64,000 nt of DNA, from the NCBI GenBank assembly GCA_025526995.1, contig JAHLKG010000008.1, forward strand, positions 62,001-126,000, in the 5' to 3' direction. This document shows, piece after piece, positions 53,640 to 64,000 of the stretch. Numbering within the stretch: the stretch's first letter is position 1; every line of letters starts with the position of its first letter. Below the pieces are notes generated by a model, which saw only the letters and a program-made list of their open reading frames with translations, was not told the DNA's origin and made no database searches. Origin of the DNA: Powellomyces hirtus (taxonomy: Eukaryota > Chytridiomycota > Chytridiomycetes > Spizellomycetales > Powellomycetaceae). Position numbers and translations under genes: made by a program.

Positions 53640-54816
53640 ATGCTCCGACTCCCCACCACCCCCCTCCGGCTACTCTGCAATGCCCGACCACTCCGTCTAC
53701 CCCTAGTCTGCTCCCCGCTCCCACCACCCTCGCATCCTAACCCTCTGACACACCTACGCGGCACCGCGCAGCGATATATGTCCACGGCGGCCATTCGGGA
53801 TATGCGGTTTAGAAATGGAGTCGTGGGGATGTGGGTTCGAAGCAGCAGCACGGGAGCGGGTGGTCAGTCGGTAGGGTCGGCACCCGTGGGGGGATCTCCA
53901 CCACCATCCCAAAAGGTACGCCCCTTCCACTCCCCCTCTCCTTTCCACGCTAACTTATGATATTTCCACCCCGCTCAGCCCACCAAAGAAAACATCTACA
54001 CCCTCCCGAACGCACTAACGACGACGCGGCTGGTTCTATCCCCCGTTATCGGGTACCTCATTGTCTCGAACCAGTATTCGCTCGCGCTCGGGAGTCTCAT
54101 CCTGGCCGGGTTCTCGGATATGCTGGACGGGTGGATTGCGCGTAAATGGAACATGAAGACTGTGCTGGGCAGTGCGCTTGATCCGGCGGCGGATAAGATG
54201 TTGATGACTGTGTTGACCGTCTCGTTGTGTAGTGCGGATCTGTTGCCATGTAAGGCGTGGTTGCCGGTGGCATTGGGTTTTGGAGCGCGGCTTCTGATTT
54301 TTCGCTTTAGTACCCCTCGCAGCCCTAATCCTTGGCCGAGACATTGGCCTCATCGCCGGCACAGCGTGGTACCGGTACAAATCACTGCCGCTACCAGTAA
54401 GCAAGCCATAACCAACCCCTGTCATTCATTCATTCGTGTTCCTAAGCGCGCCGTCTTCCCTTTGACCAGAAAACAACCGCCCGCTACTTTGACCTCTCCC
54501 TCCCCTCCGCCGAAGTCCATCCTCCCTTCATCAGCAAGGTAAAGTAACAGTAAAGAAAAAAACCATCTCCCTCGCTTCCCCTCCCCAACACCAACCCCCG
54601 CCCGTCCCCCTCATCTTTCAGCTCAACACCCTCCTCCAACTCGTCCTCATGTCCCTGTCCCTCGCCGCGCCCGTCTTTGGGTACATCGACCACGCCGCCC
54701 TCGAGGCCTTGCGGTGGATCGTCGGCGGCACCACGGTGTGGTCCGGCGCCGTGTACGCGTTTGATAAAAATGTCATCAAGGTGTTGCCGCAGAGGCGGGA
54801 CGCACGTGAAGAATGA
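53640..54816 (+). CDS. CRD1: Cardiolipin synthase, mitochondrial (5 exons, 298 aa)
   Basis: Exons 53640..53915, 53979..54249, 54311..54396, 54470..54538, 54622..54816; the sum is 897 nt. The CDP-alcohol phosphatidyltransferase motif D-G-x2-A-R-x8-G-x3-D-x3-D is complete (DGWIARKW...GSALDPAAD). The order NIYTLPNALT, GYLIVSN, LGRDIGLIAG, YRYKSLP and PFISKLNT matches eukaryotic cardiolipin synthase. It joins CDP-diacylglycerol and phosphatidylglycerol in the inner mitochondrial membrane. The first 50 residues are rich in Arg, Leu and Pro with no acidic residue, a mitochondrial presequence. The first intron removes a stretch that reads as a different tail if ignored; the family-conserved frame fixes its ends. 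Confidence 0.92.
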
Positions 54817-55204
54817 GGAGTGGAGGCAAATAGCGCCCAACGAAGGATTGGGCCCTCCTCCCCCCTCCTCCTTGTCTGCGATTACCACGAACAGTTTGCG
54901 TACACTAACCCCCCGGCGCAGAGTGTCGACAGTATAAATGTACATTACACTCACGTCCCCAACACACGCATGAGACGCCACACGATTTTTTGAATTTTTT
55001 CCCCACAATGGGGTCCTCAATACAAAATGACTTGGCACCTGAGTTGCTGCACACCATTCCAGTTGAAGTCTCGATTCATCCTCTGTATTGCACATTCGCG
55101 ACATTGGAATTTCATGAAATGACAATGGATATGGTCTGGAATAACCGTACAAGCAAGTCCCAAAATCACCCCTCGTGTACAAAACACCCACCCACCCACT
55201 TGTC
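54817..55204. other. Intergenic between convergent CRD1 and SPT20
   Basis: Two 3' regions; no gene seen. Confidence 0.55.
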
Positions 55205-57426
55205 TCACGTCTTGGCCTTCTTGCCCCTCGGTTTCCCCGTCTTGGAGCCTCCCGCCTTCCCGGCAGGAGCCGCAGCCGCCGACGAGGAGCTCGGTGTGCG
55301 CGTCGCTGGCGCCGGCGACGACGCAGAAGCGGAACCGAGGGGCGTGGCTTGGCGGTTCCCGTGCATGGCGGCTTGTCCGCTATGGGGGGTGGTTGCTTGG
55401 GCGGAACCTCCTAAATGATGCGACAAGAGACAGCAAGGGGGGGAAGGGGGGTTGTGAGTGCGGTGGGAAGGGAATGTTGGGGCGGCGTGTTATTTACGTT
55501 CTCTCAACTCACCTGTCCGTGCCTGATCCATCACCGGCTTATTACTCACCTCCAGATGCGATTTCAGGGATTTGATATAATACAACGCAGCCGCATAATT
55601 CCCCAGCGGAAAGCTAGCACAACACAAACCACACACAGCAAAACCCTGTTAATTTCCCCCACTCCCCGCGCAAAACGCACACCACACAAAGTCATGGAAT
55701 GGGGAAAGTAGTAGGGTTTCAACTCTTACCGTAACGTGCTCCCCGTCAACCGCCCCTCCCCCGCCCCCGTGCCCGGCGCGTTGCCCCACCGCAGGGTACA
55801 GTAACACTGTCCGTCGGCCATTTGGTAGACATTGACTGTCGTGTACATTATAACTGGCCACACACAAACGAAAAAAAAACGAAAGACAGTCGACATTAGG
55901 GTCATGAAAAACCAAACGCGCTGACGGATCACACACACACACTTACTGTCCAAACTCTTGAATTTCTGTTGGTACAACAAGGACCGGATCAGGTTGGCGG
56001 AATCGACATTAAGGTTGCAGTTGGCGTCGGGTTTGGTGCGGGCAGAGCCTTTGGCTTTGATCTTGTCGTCGAGCGTGACGAGCGGTTCGGCGTCGGCCAG
56101 GGCTTTTTTCTTCTTCCAGTCTTCGACGAATGCGAATTTGGCGAATCTGTAGGGGAGTGGGGGGGGGGGGGGGGGACACGGCGGAGCCAGGTCAGAATGT
56201 GGTGACAACACGTGATGGAGAATTGTGGACTTTTTACTTTGGATGAAACTCCTTGATCCTCCGCTACAAACGAGAAACGCCGTCAGCAACGCACCGATTC
56301 CCGCACTCACAAATGCCCACACACACGCTTTTACCTCATCCATAATCAACATCAATTTATCGCTCTCGCGTTTCTTCTCATCGTCTTCTTCCTTGGCGGC
56401 CCAATTGCGGGGCCGTTTGCGGGCGATGCGGTATTTGGTGTCGTTAAAGTGGTTGATGTTGGCGAGACGGCCAATGTGCGGCGAGGGATCGAGGTTAAGT
56501 GTTGCGCGGGTGGCGAGCTATACGCAAAAAAAAAAAAATGTTAAAAAATCTAAAATTTTCGCTCTTGATTTGCACACTGGCATTTTGAGTGAAAACCAGT
56601 CGATGCTTTGTATGTGTCTGCACCCACCAACGTCTTGGCCTCAACCTCCAACGCCGCATCCTGGGTCAACGTCTCACCCGTCCCGCTATTCCGTAACGAA
56701 CATATGTCCGCCCACAGGGTTGCGGGCGACGGGCGGAGGACGAGGTGGCGGATGCACGGATCCGGGCCGCTGGTGAGTGTGGTTGGGTTAGCAGTGGTGG
56801 TGGTCGCGGATGTGGTGTTGGGCGTAGCCGGCGCTCCTCGCCCGCTGTTGTGGAAATTGACTCGATGGTCGCGGACGTGGACGTGGATGCAGCCTTGAGG
56901 GGGGACGTGTGAGCGACACACCATTCGGCCCCCCTGTGAATAAATAGATTTTTACACACCATCATGAAAATCGCTCTCCTTGAACAAATCAACCGCATTC
57001 GCCGGCAATTCCTGTCGATTGACCGCTTCCAAAAACTCCTAACTCCCAAAAGATTCTTCAGCATCCCCGCGCCCCACACCGCTGCCTTTCGCCCAGCAAC
57101 CCACCTTCAACGGCCCATTATACTGATACGTTGCGTCCTACATGGCCCCACCAAGAACCCAAAAGGCATGAGAAAGAAAGAACAGCAGCGTCTTCCGCAC
57201 AGTGACTGTATGTCTCTTTTATGCTTACGCGCTCGTCGAGTGTGAAATGCGTCGGGAAGAGATGGAGGACAAGAGCGGGTGCTTTGCCATCTACAAAAAC
57301 ACAGACCATGAACCTCGACGATCGAGCTATGGGCCTAGGCACACACACACACAAACACACACCTCCAGCGGGTTGGGCCGAGTGTGATGTTGGCTGGGCG
57401 AGCGGGTGAGACATGCATTTCAGCAT
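55205..57426 (-). CDS. SPT20: Spt20-like subunit of the SAGA coactivator (11 exons, 461 aa)
   Basis: Exons on the minus strand: 57426..57363, 57290..57229, 57137..57105, 57038..56958, 56933..56628, 56517..56335, 56263..56238, 56146..55947, 55853..55730, 55613..55513, 55410..55205; the sum is 1386 nt. The pieces recover the Spt20/p38IP core: LVLHLFPTHF, EFLEAVNRQELP, VHVRDHRV, then LRPSPATLWADIC and LATRATLNLDPSPH, all conserved in yeast Spt20 and human SUPT20H. A Lys-rich helix, a segment QMADGQCYCTLRWG and an Ala/Ser-rich basic C-terminus follow. Known role: structural subunit of SAGA, which acetylates histones and recruits TBP. At the end of exon 4 the GTGTAA donor was chosen over GTGTGT because only it keeps the frame. 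The start may be 57426 or the in-frame ATG at 57414. Confidence 0.82.
56159..56175 (+). repeat. Poly(G) run, 17 bases, inside an SPT20 intron
   Basis: On the transcribed strand it is a C run and serves as part of the tract before the 3' splice site at 56147. Confidence 0.9.
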
Positions 57427-57782
57427 TCCATTTTTTCAACATGATGGAACAGAAATGTGGGAAGCCCTACCTACCTGAGCCATGAATGCGGACGCGAACG
57501 AGACCAAGAGGGTGTTTGTGCGGGATGGTGGCAGTGCTCAAACACCCTAAATCAACAGGTGGTATTTGTGAGATTTTGAGGGTGGAATTTCTTATGGAAA
57601 TGCGGGGGTGGAATGTATCGTTTATCACGTAATGGAAATGACAGTATTTCCACCCAACGAGGCGCACACTGTCAAACTCTTGATCGGCTGCGCAGGGAAA
57701 ACCGAACGCGCTTTGGGACCCCGTCAGAAGCAAAAACGGAACACTTGTGCACGGCGTATTCCCACTCATCACATTTTACAAA
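57427..57782. other. Divergent promoter region of SPT20 and VRG4
   Basis: 356 bases between two start codons. No clear TATA box was seen. Confidence 0.55.
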
Positions 57783-59148
57783 ATGGCCGCCTCGCCGCCC
57801 AACCCGGCGTTATCCGCAATCCTCTGCTACTGCCTCTCCTCGATCCTCATGACGGTGACCAACAAGCTGGTGCTGTCATCCTACGCATTCAAGCTCAATT
57901 TCATCTTGCTGGCGGTCCAGTCATGCGTGTGTGTGGGGATGCTGCAGGTCTTTGTTGCGGCGGGGCTGGTGTCGAGACGCGCGTTTAGGGCCGAGGATGC
58001 GCGGAGATGTAAGATGGAGTGGTGTGGTTGGGTAACGGGTCTTGGTTGGGTTCTGATTTTGTGTGCTTTTTTTTTTTTTCGAATGTCGCATTCATTCAGG
58101 GTTCATCGTCTCCCTCTCCCTCGTGGCGATGATCTACACGGGTGCGCGTGCGCTGTCCCTCCTCTCGATCCCGCTCTTCACGATCTTTAAAAACATCACC
58201 ATCATCCTAATCGCCTATTCGGAACGGATAGTGCTGCACGGCAGCCGCGTGACGCCGTTGATGCTCGCTGCGTTCGGGATGATGGTCGCGTCCTCGCTCA
58301 TTGCCGGTTGGTCCGACCTCGCATCCGGGGGGGCACTCAAACCATCCCCCACTTCGTCTTCTTCTTCTTCTCCTTCATCGACATCGCCCCTAGTGGCGTA
58401 CGCATGGATGTCCCTCAACTGCCTCACGACGGCCACATTCGCCCTGCTCATGAAACGCAAGATCCGGAGTGTCGGGTTCAAGGAATTCGACACGGTCTTT
58501 TACAACAACCTCCTCTCGATCCCGATCCTCCTGCTCGCCTCCCTGCTGACCGAACGCGACGCCACGGCGGCAACGTGGCGCCAATACACGCGGGATCCCG
58601 CGCATCAAGGCGAGGCGTGGGGATTGCTGGTCGGGATTGTTGTGAGTGGAGTGAGCAGTTTTGGAATCAGTTATTCGACCGCGTGGTGTATGCGCGTTAC
58701 GAGCTCAACAACGTATAGGTATGGGGAAAAAAAAAATCATGCATTTCCTGCACATCCCCGTGAATGGCAACACTCATCTCCCCCTATTTGTTCAAGTATG
58801 GTCGGCGCACTCAACAAACTTCCCATCGCCGTCGCCGGCATGCTCTTTTTCGACGACAAGGTCACGTTCGGCGGCGTATGCGGCGTCCTCATCGGTAAGT
58901 ACAGTACAAACATCTCCCCCCCCCCCCCCCCCCCCCTCTGTTCTCATCCACCCCTCGTTTCGTGGCTTGCTACAGCTTTCCTCGCAGGCATAGTCTACAG
59001 CCACGCCAAAAACATGCAAAACTCCTCCTCTCCCTCCACTGGAACCACGCATGTGAAAGACAGCAGTCTGCTACCCATGCCCGTCATGACGCACACGGAA
59101 CGCGTACGCACGGGCGTCAGTGCGTATGATAAGGTGGCGGATGCGTGA
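57783..59148 (+). CDS. VRG4: GDP-mannose transporter, Golgi (4 exons, 371 aa)
   Basis: Exons 57783..58008, 58100..58718, 58797..58894, 58976..59148; the sum is 1116 nt. A multispan protein of the nucleotide-sugar/triose-phosphate translocator superfamily with both Vrg4 nucleotide-binding signatures: FYNN in the middle and GALNK (SMVGALNKLP) near the C-terminus. Also conserved is NKLVLSSY in the first helix. It imports GDP-mannose into the Golgi lumen in exchange for GMP, feeding mannosylation of wall proteins and glycolipids. A Ser/Thr/Pro-rich insert (about residue 145) interrupts a loop. The third intron contains a 21-base poly(C) run directly after the donor. Confidence 0.92.
58916..58936 (+). 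repeat. Poly(C) run, 21 bases, in the third VRG4 intron
   Basis: C homopolymer starting 21 bases after the splice donor at 58895. Confidence 0.92.
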
Positions 59149-59638
59149 GTGGGGTGATTGGGTGAGAGGAGAGAGTGTGGGGGTTAAGATTTGTGCTTTC
59201 AGCACACGTCCACTGTATGTCTTCCACCTTTCTCTATTTCACCTCGGTCGGGCGGCCGTCGCGCGGGTTGACACCCACCCATGCATACGCCGGCGCGCAA
59301 CACCCGCGCCGCCACATGTACATACATGATACCCGTCGCTCCGTTTGCGGATATGAGTGTTTCCTCCTCCCCGCATATTGAAAATGTCGGGGGGGGGGGG
59401 GGGGGTTTTGGGAATAATAGAACAGACAACACCCACATGGCGGCATAGAATCTATCCACCTGCGAGCGCAATATGAAAGCCTTTGATTTTAGGATTTTAG
59501 GGGTCACAACTATTATATTCTTTTCAAACGGAATTAAAACTGAGGTCAGACAGATGAAAGCGAGAGGGGCGGGGGGATCACGAGGGTGGGAACGTTGAGA
59601 TGGGTGTGGTGTAACGGGGAAGCGGCTGTATATCTCCT
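59149..59638. other. Intergenic between convergent VRG4 and MFE-2, with poly(G)
   Basis: A 17-base G run lies at 59389-59405. No gene seen. Confidence 0.55.
59389..59405 (+). repeat. Poly(G) run, 17 bases
   Basis: G homopolymer in the 3' intergenic region. Confidence 0.9.
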
Positions 59639-62600
59639 CTACAGCTTGGCTTTGGGAGTCGCGAGCTTGAGCACAGCGTCAATCTTACTGTAATGTGAGG
59701 AGAGGAAAAGTCAGAATCAAGATGTGGAACGCTACATTCCACCGCATTGTTGCCGCCGAACTTACGTGGACAGAGCCATGTTGCCCTTGATCTTGATCTT
59801 GCCAGCCATAAAGGCTTTTTGTGGCTGGAGCTTGCCGGCAGCGAGCTGAAGGAAATCCTTGTCGCCGACGAGGACGGTCATGTCGGCCTTGCCGCTGGGG
59901 GGTGCGCCGGCACCGACGGATCCGTCGCCATTCTTCAGGTCAACGTACCAGCTCTGCTTCTTGCCATCCGCGTTGGTAATCTCGAATCCGAAAACGGACT
60001 TGATCTGATAACAAGCAAGGATAAATTTTGTTAGTTACACGTGGTGGAGTTGACCGTCGGTGTATGGTACAAACCTTCTTGACCTGCGCCGCCTTGGAAG
60101 AGGCCGGGGCAGCAGCCCAACCAGCCTGGATCTGCTCAAAGATCTTGGAGGAGGCAAAGCCAGGAACGGCAACATCGCCGCCCTTGGCCGACTCGGCGGC
60201 AGGGGCGGGGGCACCAGCAGCCTTGGGCTTGGCAGCGGGGGCAACATCGCTGGCGACATTGTCAAAGTTGGCCTGCACGGCAGAGAAAGAGTCCTGGGTG
60301 CTGGTAGGGTAGGTGGCACGACCGTCGTCAAAGTTGATGATGTCAGCCCATTTGGCAGCAATGTGTTCGGGAAGAAGAGGCTTGTTGACGGGGAAGCCAA
60401 CGCCACCGGTGCGTTGCCATCGGACCTTGGCAGTCCACCCGGAACCGACCTCAAAGACACCACCGGTTTCGGCGTTGCTCTCGTGTCCGAGGAAGGCAAC
60501 CAACGGAGCAACGTAGTCGGGCTTGAGAGCCTCAACCATCTCTGGTGGCATGACGGTGGCAGTCATACGAGTACCAGCATTAGGGGCGATGGTGTTGACA
60601 ACAATGTTTGCGCGAGCGCCTTCCAGGGCCAGAGTGTTGCTGAAGGCAACAATACCAGCCTTGGCAGCACTGTAGTTGGCCTGGCCAAAGTTTCCGTAAA
60701 GACCGACAGCAGACGTGGTGTTGATGATACGTCCGTACTTTTGCTTGAGCATGTGGGGCCACGCAGCTCTGGCTACCTTGTAGGTACCACGGAGGTGGAC
60801 TCGCTGAACGAGATCCCTAAAAAGAAACAATGATTAGGACCCAACGCTATACCAAAGCATGCAACTCGGGCGGCATTACCAGTCGTTGTCAGTCATGCGG
60901 GTGAAGGATTTGTCGCGCAGGATACCGGCATTGTTGACAATGATGTCAACGCGGCCGAATGCGTCAAGGGCAGTCTGAACAACCTTGTCGCCATCCTCAA
61001 CAGAGTCGTGGCTAGCGACGGCCTTACCACCGGCAGCCTTAATCTCCTCGACGACCTTGTCGGCGGGCGAAGCCTCGCCTCCCTCGCCCTTGGTTCCAGT
61101 GCCAAGATCGTTGACAACTACGGAAGCACCAAGCTACATAATAGGAACTGTAAGCGCTCACTCAATGTCACAAACGCATCCAGGTGTAGTCGTCTGCTGC
61201 CGAATTACCTTGCCGAAAAGCAAAGCGTGCGCTCGGCCGAGACCGTTGCCGGCGCCAGTGACGATAGCCACTTTTCCGTCAAATCGAAGTTCAGTGGGGT
61301 TGGGGTTGGAGTCCAAAGACTTTGCCTCGTCCAAAAGGCCGACCCAGTCAGTGTCCATGATGGACTCTGGGTATTGCGGCTTGTCAAAGTTGGTGATCTC
61401 GCCCCACTTTGCTTGCACAGAGGCAGGGGTGAAGCTGGAATCGGCCTTGAAGACCGCTCCCTTGGATCTCTCCCAGCGGAGTTTCGCAACGAAACCGGCA
61501 CCGACTTCAAAGATGGAGCCAGTCTCCTCGGTGGATTCGTGAACCAGGTAGGCAACGAGGGGAACGACAAACTCGGGCTTCAGGGCAGCCAACATTTCCG
61601 GGGGCATCACGGTCTCGGTCATGCGCGAGGCGGCGAGAGGGGCAATGGTGTTGACGCGAATGTTCTTCTTGGCACCCTCACGGGCAAGAGTGTTGGAGAA
61701 TCCAAACAGAGCCAACTTGGCTGTAATCGGACAACGTTCAATTAGACACACGCTGGAAATGTGCCTACATCCATAAGGAACTTACCAGCGGCGTAGTTGG
61801 CCTGGCCAAAGTTTCCGTAGATACCAGCAGCAGAGGCAGTGTTGATAATGCTGAAGGCCAGGAAACATTTAAGGTGAAGGACGAAAGGCGAATAGTCTAC
61901 TATGAATGAGCCTACCGTCCGTAACCCTGCTTCTGCATGTGGGGCCAAGCCGCCTTGGCGACCTTGTAGGATCCACGAACGTGGACGGCTTGGATGAGGT
62001 CCCAGTCGGCATCGGTCATACGAGCGAAAGATTTGTCGCGTAGGATTCTGCCAAACGACGACAAACAAAGTGTCAGCACACGGGGATTCTAGAGAGAGAT
62101 GGATCCGCGCTGAAACACCATGCCGCCTCCTCTATTTCAAAGAGACATTCCCAAGAACCGGGTCGTCCAGAGGACACATGGTTGGTCGCTCCTCGCACGT
62201 CCCCCCACGTCCTCTCCATTGAATCATTTGAAGGGGAGATGTGAAGAAATCGAGACGTACCCGGCATTGTTGATGACAATGTCGACCTTTCCGAAAGCGT
62301 TGATGGCAGTTTCGACAATCTTGTCACCGTCTTCCACCGAGTCGTAGTTGGCAACGGCTTTACCGCCAGCCTTCTTGATCTCGTCCACAACAACATCGGC
62401 AGCCTATCCGCATGATATTGTCAATGACATGTGTGAAATGCTGTGAATTGAGTTTTTGTCGCGTGCTTACCCTGTGGTTGCCGCCTTCATCGCCTGTTCG
62501 GCTGGCACCAAGATCGTTCACAACGACGGATGCACCTGAAATCAACGCAGAATGGTCAATTTTACGATTCTGTGTAGTGACATTTGGAGACAGGACAGAT

Positions 62601-62902
62601 CGGCAGACTTACCTCGAGAGCCGAAGAAAGTAGCGTATGCCTTTCGTGATTGAACGGGGGAAAAGGACGGGTGGTGAGTCATTCAGCGACACACACAAGC
62701 CTCAACGCATTGAGGGGGGCAGGGAGTCCACGCAATGTTAGATACCTTTCCGAGACCTGCCAACAGTAAGAAAAGGAAGAAATATAATCAGTCTCTGCTG
62801 CATGGGTGGGAACCTGGACATGAGGGTGGGTGGGTGGAGATACCGACCTCCTCCGGCGCCGGTGACGATGACGACGCGGTTGTCAAATCGCAGTTCAGAC
62901 AT
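59639..62902 (-). CDS. FOX2: Peroxisomal multifunctional protein (MFE-2/Fox2-like), two SDR domains plus SCP2 (12 exons, 764 aa)
   Basis: Exons on the minus strand: 62902..62848, 62756..62746, 62640..62613, 62535..62471, 62403..62261, 62047..61916, 61850..61786, 61720..61209, 61133..60880, 60816..60075, 60004..59766, 59687..59639; the sum is 2295 nt. Two (3R)-hydroxyacyl-CoA dehydrogenase domains (starting near residues 5 and 312) each have TGxGxGxG, NNAG and the catalytic Y-x3-K (YAAAK, YSAAK). The C-terminal 120 residues are an SCP2 sterol/acyl-CoA-binding domain ([14 protein letters not shown]...[16 protein letters not shown]). The final AKL is a peroxisomal PTS1 signal. Known Fox2-type proteins also carry a 2-enoyl-CoA hydratase-2 (hot-dog) domain between dehydrogenases and SCP2; here only an Ala/Pro linker is present. 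Exon 2 is 11 nt. The symbol reflects the family only. Confidence 0.93.
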
Positions 62903-63012
62903 GTTTTGTGTGGGCGGAAGAGTGTACGTGGGTGAGGGTGAGGGTGAGGGTGTAGGTGAGGAGGGTTGTTAGAGTGATGGGCTCTCCAAACACAGTGCAG
63001 GAGGAATTTAAC

Positions 63013-63026
63013 GGGGGGGGGGGGGG
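63013..63026 (+). repeat. Poly(G) run, 14 bases
   Basis: G homopolymer upstream of the MFE-2 gene. Confidence 0.9.
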
Positions 63027-63152
63027 ATGGCAGTTAGTCGCAAATCAGTAGTTGGGTTGACATGTGAGTCACACGGGCCGGCCGACATGTGCGCCTCATC
63101 TCGACCATTTTGATTCATTCCATCGGCTATTTCCTGCAACCGACTGACCAGC

Positions 63153-63198
63153 GACTGACTGACTGACTGACTGACTGACTGACTGACTGACTGACTGA
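63153..63198 (+). repeat. (GACT)n microsatellite, 11.5 copies
   Basis: A perfect tetranucleotide array of 46 bases, followed by degenerate GATT/GAGT units to about 63230. Confidence 0.92.
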
Positions 63199-63461
63199 TT
63201 GATGATTGAGTGAGTGCGTGACTAAAGTGAGTGAGTGATAGAAGTAGGATGTAAACTCACACGGGATGTTCCGTCAATTCAATCAATCACACGCGTGACC
63301 ATTTCGACTCCTTGAGAGCATCTTTAACGGCAGGCATTTAATTGTGGCACAGCAGTCACGTGTGAACCACCGAATTTTTAAAGTTCCCACTTGCCAACCT
63401 ACACGTTGACGCTATTTCTTGCTTTACTTTCTTATGTAATGCCCAAATAGACCGGTCGAGA

Positions 63462-63960
63462 ATGCTTGACAAATTCTGGGCCAAGTACGATACAAGGCAG
63501 TGGGGTAGGCGCATTTTACAATGGAGACTGGAACAAAAAGAAGATGTGGAAAGAAAAACAGCAAGAAAGCGCCTCCGCAATCATGACCGCCTTAGGGCAC
63601 TCGGACAAGAGCGTCTAATTCGAGACTATTTCAGCGCTGATTGCATCTACAGTGAAAAGGATTTCAGGCGCCGCTTCCAAATGTCACGTCAGCTTTTCCT
63701 GCGTATTCAAGCAGATCTGTGCAAAAGTGACCGCTACTTTAAACCAGTAAGTACGCTACTAAGTATCCGTTGGCCACGCAGTACGTGGCCACGCAGTATG
63801 TTTGTATTAATCACAAATTCTGCAATAGCGTCGTGACTGTACAGGACTTACTGGTCTTTCATCCGAACAAAAGCTTACTGCCGCACTATGCATGCTCGCC
63901 TACGGTGTTGCAGCAGATGCTGTGGACGAGTACGTTGTTGAGATTGGACTTTTGAGATAA
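63462..63960 (+). mobile_element. PIF/Harbinger-type transposase, N-terminal part (cut by window end)
   Basis: Exon 63462..63746 and, after an 82-nt intron (GTAAGT...ATAG), 63829 onward. The product carries the N-terminal pattern of Harbinger/HARBI1-like nucleases: IRDYFSADCIYSEKDFRRRF, MSRQLFLRI, then RRDCTGLTGLSSEQKLTAAL and LAYGVAADAVDEY. The usual continuation (a helix before the DDE nuclease core) would follow. Here the frame meets TAA at 63958, and sequence to the window end suggests another intron or a frameshift. The DDE residues and the right end of the element are outside the window. A 15-base near-duplication (GTACGTGGCCACGCAG type) lies in the intron. Whether it is active cannot be judged. 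Confidence 0.8.
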
Positions 63961-64000
63961 ACCTGTCAAATCGACAGTGCTCCAAGACTCCACATGACCC

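Larger units (their letters stand above)
62903..63461. other. Intergenic with poly(G) and a tetranucleotide repeat
   Basis: Contains a short GGTGAG-type repeat near 62930-62960, a 14-base G run at 63013-63026 and the GACT array. The MFE-2 promoter must lie here. Confidence 0.55.

Noticed and set aside
60028..60830. Plus-strand open frames over the MFE-2 gene (for example 257 codons)
   Set aside because: They lie opposite the conserved dehydrogenase and linker sequence and show Gly/Ser-rich shadow composition.
1..64000. A biosynthetic or defence gene cluster
   Set aside because: The genes belong to unrelated housekeeping pathways, face in mixed directions and include no backbone synthase, dedicated regulator or immune module.

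Overview
The window is nuclear DNA of a fungus, most likely an early-diverging zoosporic (chytrid-like) lineage. Genes lie close together on both strands and many carry short introns (about 57-90 nt, GT...AG). The recognisable proteins are fungal or general eukaryotic: GCN1, Hsp104, Bfr1, Vrg4-type GDP-mannose transporter, cardiolipin synthase, Spt20, and a peroxisomal multifunctional beta-oxidation protein. A Thg1-like 3'-5' polymerase with a mitochondrial-type N-terminus, a Cache-type receptor with a HAMP-like segment, and a CC2D1/Lgd homologue all suit a chytrid. The placement is inferred from gene content only. No rRNA gene, tRNA gene or CRISPR array was recognised.

Layout. 1-5.3 kb: a coiled-coil gene, two weak degenerate coding traces, and a small secreted cysteine-rich gene broken by a frameshift. 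5.3-14.1 kb: GCN1 in eight exons. 14.1-23.6 kb: aquaporin, a short PP1-inhibitor-like protein, a five-exon unknown gene, a secreted glycoprotein-like gene and a low-complexity protein. 24.6-34.7 kb: BFR1 and HSP104 share a divergent promoter with a heat-shock element and TATA box; then EMC5, an unnamed acidic-tailed protein, and the Thg1-like gene. 35.4-37.1 kb: a leucine-rich protein. 37.1-43.5 kb: a degenerate island with a frameshifted ABCB-type transporter pseudogene, displaced duplicates, three large palindromes, poly(C)/poly(G) runs and a minisatellite. 44-63 kb: a dense block with a seven-span membrane protein, CC2D1-like protein, Cache receptor, G-patch/zinc-finger protein, cardiolipin synthase, SPT20, VRG4 and MFE-2. 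The right edge holds a cut Harbinger-type transposase.

Exon chains were worked out by hand from splice sites and family conservation. For every multi-exon gene given below the summed exon length is a multiple of three. Themes are translation stress and protein quality control (GCN1, BFR1, HSP104, EMC5), lipid and organelle metabolism (MFE-2, cardiolipin synthase, Thg1-like), secretion (VRG4, CC2D1-like) and transcription/splicing (SPT20, G-patch). They look like ordinary neighbours; nothing shows a cluster with one joint function. The most unusual items are the palindrome/pseudogene island, the MFE-2 lacking its hydratase domain, the candidate mitochondrial tRNA-repair enzyme, and the receptor with no output domain.
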